From: Dioscorea cayenensis subsp. rotundata
Lineage: Eukaryota; Streptophyta; Magnoliopsida; Dioscoreales; Dioscoreaceae
Direction of reading: 5' to 3'
Assembly: GCF_009730915.1 (NCBI RefSeq)
Contig: NC_052477.1
Coordinates: 2,940,611 to 3,004,610 of the forward strand
DNA length: 64,000 bases
The notes under the pieces were generated by a model. It was given only the letters and a program-made list of their open reading frames with translations, searched no databases and was not told the DNA's origin. Shown here in pieces: positions 62,384 to 64,000 of the stretch (its first letter is position 1; the number at the start of each line of letters is the position of its first letter). Position numbers and translations under genes: made by a program.

Positions 62384-63720
62384 ATGGATACTTGGGCTCA
62401 AAATGAATGTGCAAGGCCTTTGGCTGTTGCATTCACCACAATTGTGATCATCATTGCTTTCTTGGTTGAAGAGTTACAATTACATAAACCTTTGAGGTAT
62501 GCGGAGCCTTCATTGTTCCGGGATTTAACTAGGAAGCGTCACATGCAACGTATCTTAAGAAGTGGCCGAGATTATTGCATTTCTTACCTTAGAATGAACG
62601 TAGGACCCTTTATGCACATGTGTTCGATTATGCACAACAAATATCTTCTAATTGACATCAAATATGTGACAGTGGAAGAACAACTATCTATATTCCTACA
62701 TATAATAGGTCACAATACAAAAAATAGAACCATGCGTATTGAGTTTCTTCGTTCTAGAGAAACGATCAGCCGTTATTTCAATGCTGCACTGAAAGCTATT
62801 TGCGCAGTCTGTGATGAATTTCTCCATCCTCCAACTGGTCTTTGTCATCCTGATATTGAAAATAGTTCTAATTGATACCCTTACTTTAAAGTGAGTAAAC
62901 AAATCTTGAGTTACAAATAAATAAAATACCTTTCATCCTATTGAAATGATGTGCTATTTTTTACTATATTTAGGATTGTATTGGGCTGTTAGATGGCACA
63001 CACATTAACGCATCTGTCCCAGCACAAGAACTGGCCCAATTTCGTGGTCGTAAAGGACCCACTCAAAACGTGCTTGCGGTAGTCAACCTTGACCTAAGGT
63101 TCACATACGTCTTAGCAGGTTGGGAAGGGTCTGCCTTTACAGTTCTCAGAGATGCTTTATCTAGGCCACAACTTGAGGGTATGAAATTAATAGAAGGTAA
63201 AAAATAATGCATCATCCACACATAACCAATGCACTTATTCATCTTTTAAAATTACCTATTTGTTGTAGGAAAATATTATTTGGTAGATGCCGGTTACACG
63301 ACCATGAATGGTTTCATTGCTCCATACCGTTGTGTTAGGTATCACTTAAAAGAACATAGTGGAGGACCGCCAACAAATCCTAAAGAATTATTCAATCTTA
63401 GGCATTCAATGTTGCGCTCGCGTGTGGAACGCGCATTTGGAATACTGAAGAATCGTTTCAAAATATTAACTACACACCCTTCCTTCCCATTTCGGACTCA
63501 AGTGAAGTTAGTTCTTGCTAGTTGCATCATCCACAACTACATAGCTGGCATTGACCTAAATGATTGTATCATTCAAGAAAGCATTACTCAGGTGGAATAC
63601 CAACCAGTTCACTCGCAACAACAATCACAACAGGAGCAACGTGAAGAGAATAGACAATGGGTCGAGCTCCATGACAAAATAGCTTCTGAAATGTGGACCC
63701 AATATAGTCATTCAGTCTGA
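62384..63720 (+). pseudogene. PIF/Harbinger DDE transposase (ALP1-like nuclease family), one nonsense codon
   Basis: Harbinger transposase catalyses excision and integration at TTA/TAA sites together with a Myb-like partner. Exons: 62384-62890, 62974-63196 and 63269-63720, all with GT-AG introns. The conserved DDE residues are in LLDGTH (first exon 2 block), LVDAGY (start of exon 3) and VERAFG (mid exon 3). RSRVERAFGILKNRF is the superfamily signature. The only visible damage is TGA at 62873-62875 in exon 1, where the family has tryptophan before YPYFKDC; a single G-to-A change explains it. The total of about 393 codons matches full-length transposases. The rest of the frame is clean, indicating recent inactivation. 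Confidence 0.88.
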
Positions 63721-63866
63721 AATTTCAGACATGCGCAATTGTGGACTTGTTCAATATTTTGGGTTATCTTGATGCTTTCTTTTGTTTATGCATGTTTTAG
63801 TTTTATAATTGAAACCTTTCTCATTCTCTCATGTGTTATACTGACAACTATTGAAATCCAAGGACA

Positions 63867-64000
63867 ATGGATGGTGACAATGGCAAGCCTAACAACAAGG
63901 GTGGCACTCCCAACAAGTGTTAGAAGCCTGAATTTGACAACTTCCTTATTCCGGTGCTCATTGATCATGCTAGTAAAGGTTTCAAGTGTGACAAGTCCTT
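63867..64000 (+). pseudogene. Myb/SANT-like ORF of the Harbinger element, partial, one nonsense codon
   Basis: ATG at 63867 opens a frame whose 19th codon is TAG (63921-63923), after a GGTPNKC segment. The sequence beyond, KPEFDNFLIPVLIDHASKGF, resembles the helical core of the Myb/SANT-like (Myb_DNA-bind_3) proteins of PIF/Harbinger elements, where a tryptophan normally stands at the stop position. The ORF is cut by the window end. Its product would bind TIRs and partner the transposase. Confidence 0.62.

Larger units (their letters stand above)
61136..64000 (+). mobile_element. PIF/Harbinger DNA transposon (right end beyond window)
   Basis: The left end GGGCGTGTTTGGTTGGCTTC is preceded by TAA (61133-61135), a typical PIF/Harbinger target site. 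The subterminal region (61140-61345) is packed with GAAGTC/GACTTC motifs and a second TTTGGTTGGCTTC copy at 61207. The element holds the superfamily's two standard genes, a DDE transposase and a Myb/SANT-like DNA-binding ORF. The second is cut by the window edge, so the right TIR is not visible. The interval 61350-62380 is presumed leader with no supported gene. Confidence 0.85.

Noticed and set aside
61359..62447. Several open frames ahead of the Harbinger transposase
   Set aside because: Phe/Ser/Leu-rich low-complexity translations with no homology to known Harbinger proteins; the region is best seen as subterminal and leader sequence.
1..64000. CRISPR arrays, prokaryotic operons, rRNA or clear tRNA genes
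   Set aside because: None seen. The repeats present are microsatellites, minisatellites or transposon-derived, and all genes have spliceosomal introns.

Overview
The window is nuclear DNA of a flowering plant. All gene models have GT-AG introns, the spacers are very AT-rich, and plant-only families are present (YUCCA, RUNKEL, plant VAP27, F-box Tubby). Nothing in the sequence fixes the species; a monocot is possible but not shown.

From 1 to about 31 kb the window is accessory DNA dominated by transposons, with a local cluster of YUCCA-type flavin monooxygenases (auxin biosynthesis) on the minus strand. There are two complete four-exon genes (1880-5700, 381 aa; 16683-20577, 383 aa) and between them a broken exon 3-4 copy (14213-15073). 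That broken copy belongs to a duplicated block whose partner is the 3' half of the second gene. The two intact genes are mosaic: about 94% identical in exon 1 and about 72% in exon 2. The spacers hold many MITE-like and larger DNA transposons, several nested. Two stacks stand out. One is a Pack-MULE-like element carrying duplicated GC-rich, gene-like sequence, inside a hAT-like element (8840-12122). The other is three elements nested inside one another within a tandem array (25788-27845).

From 32 to 56 kb there are three single-copy housekeeping-type genes on the plus strand: a RUNKEL-like microtubule-associated kinase-like protein (32543-39132, 1370 aa), a VAP27-type ER tail-anchored protein (43712-48478, 261 aa) and a Tubby-like F-box protein (51513-55636, 388 aa). 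Exon phases close without breaks in all three.

From 57 to 61 kb there is a decayed, partial endogenous pararetrovirus (Caulimoviridae). In order it shows an RNase H remnant, a degenerate 99-bp repeat, a second ORF with two nonsense codons, an intergenic region with TATA box and poly(A) signal, and a tRNA-Met primer-binding site. That is the order expected of a circular pararetroviral genome opened by integration. From 61.1 kb to the window edge lies a PIF/Harbinger transposon with a DDE transposase and the start of a Myb/SANT-like ORF. Each is stopped by one nonsense codon where tryptophan is expected.

No unequivocally new biological system was found. The best leads are the mosaic YUCCA pair, the nested transposon stacks with gene-like cargo, and the pararetroviral segment with its unexplained in-frame 99-bp repeat.
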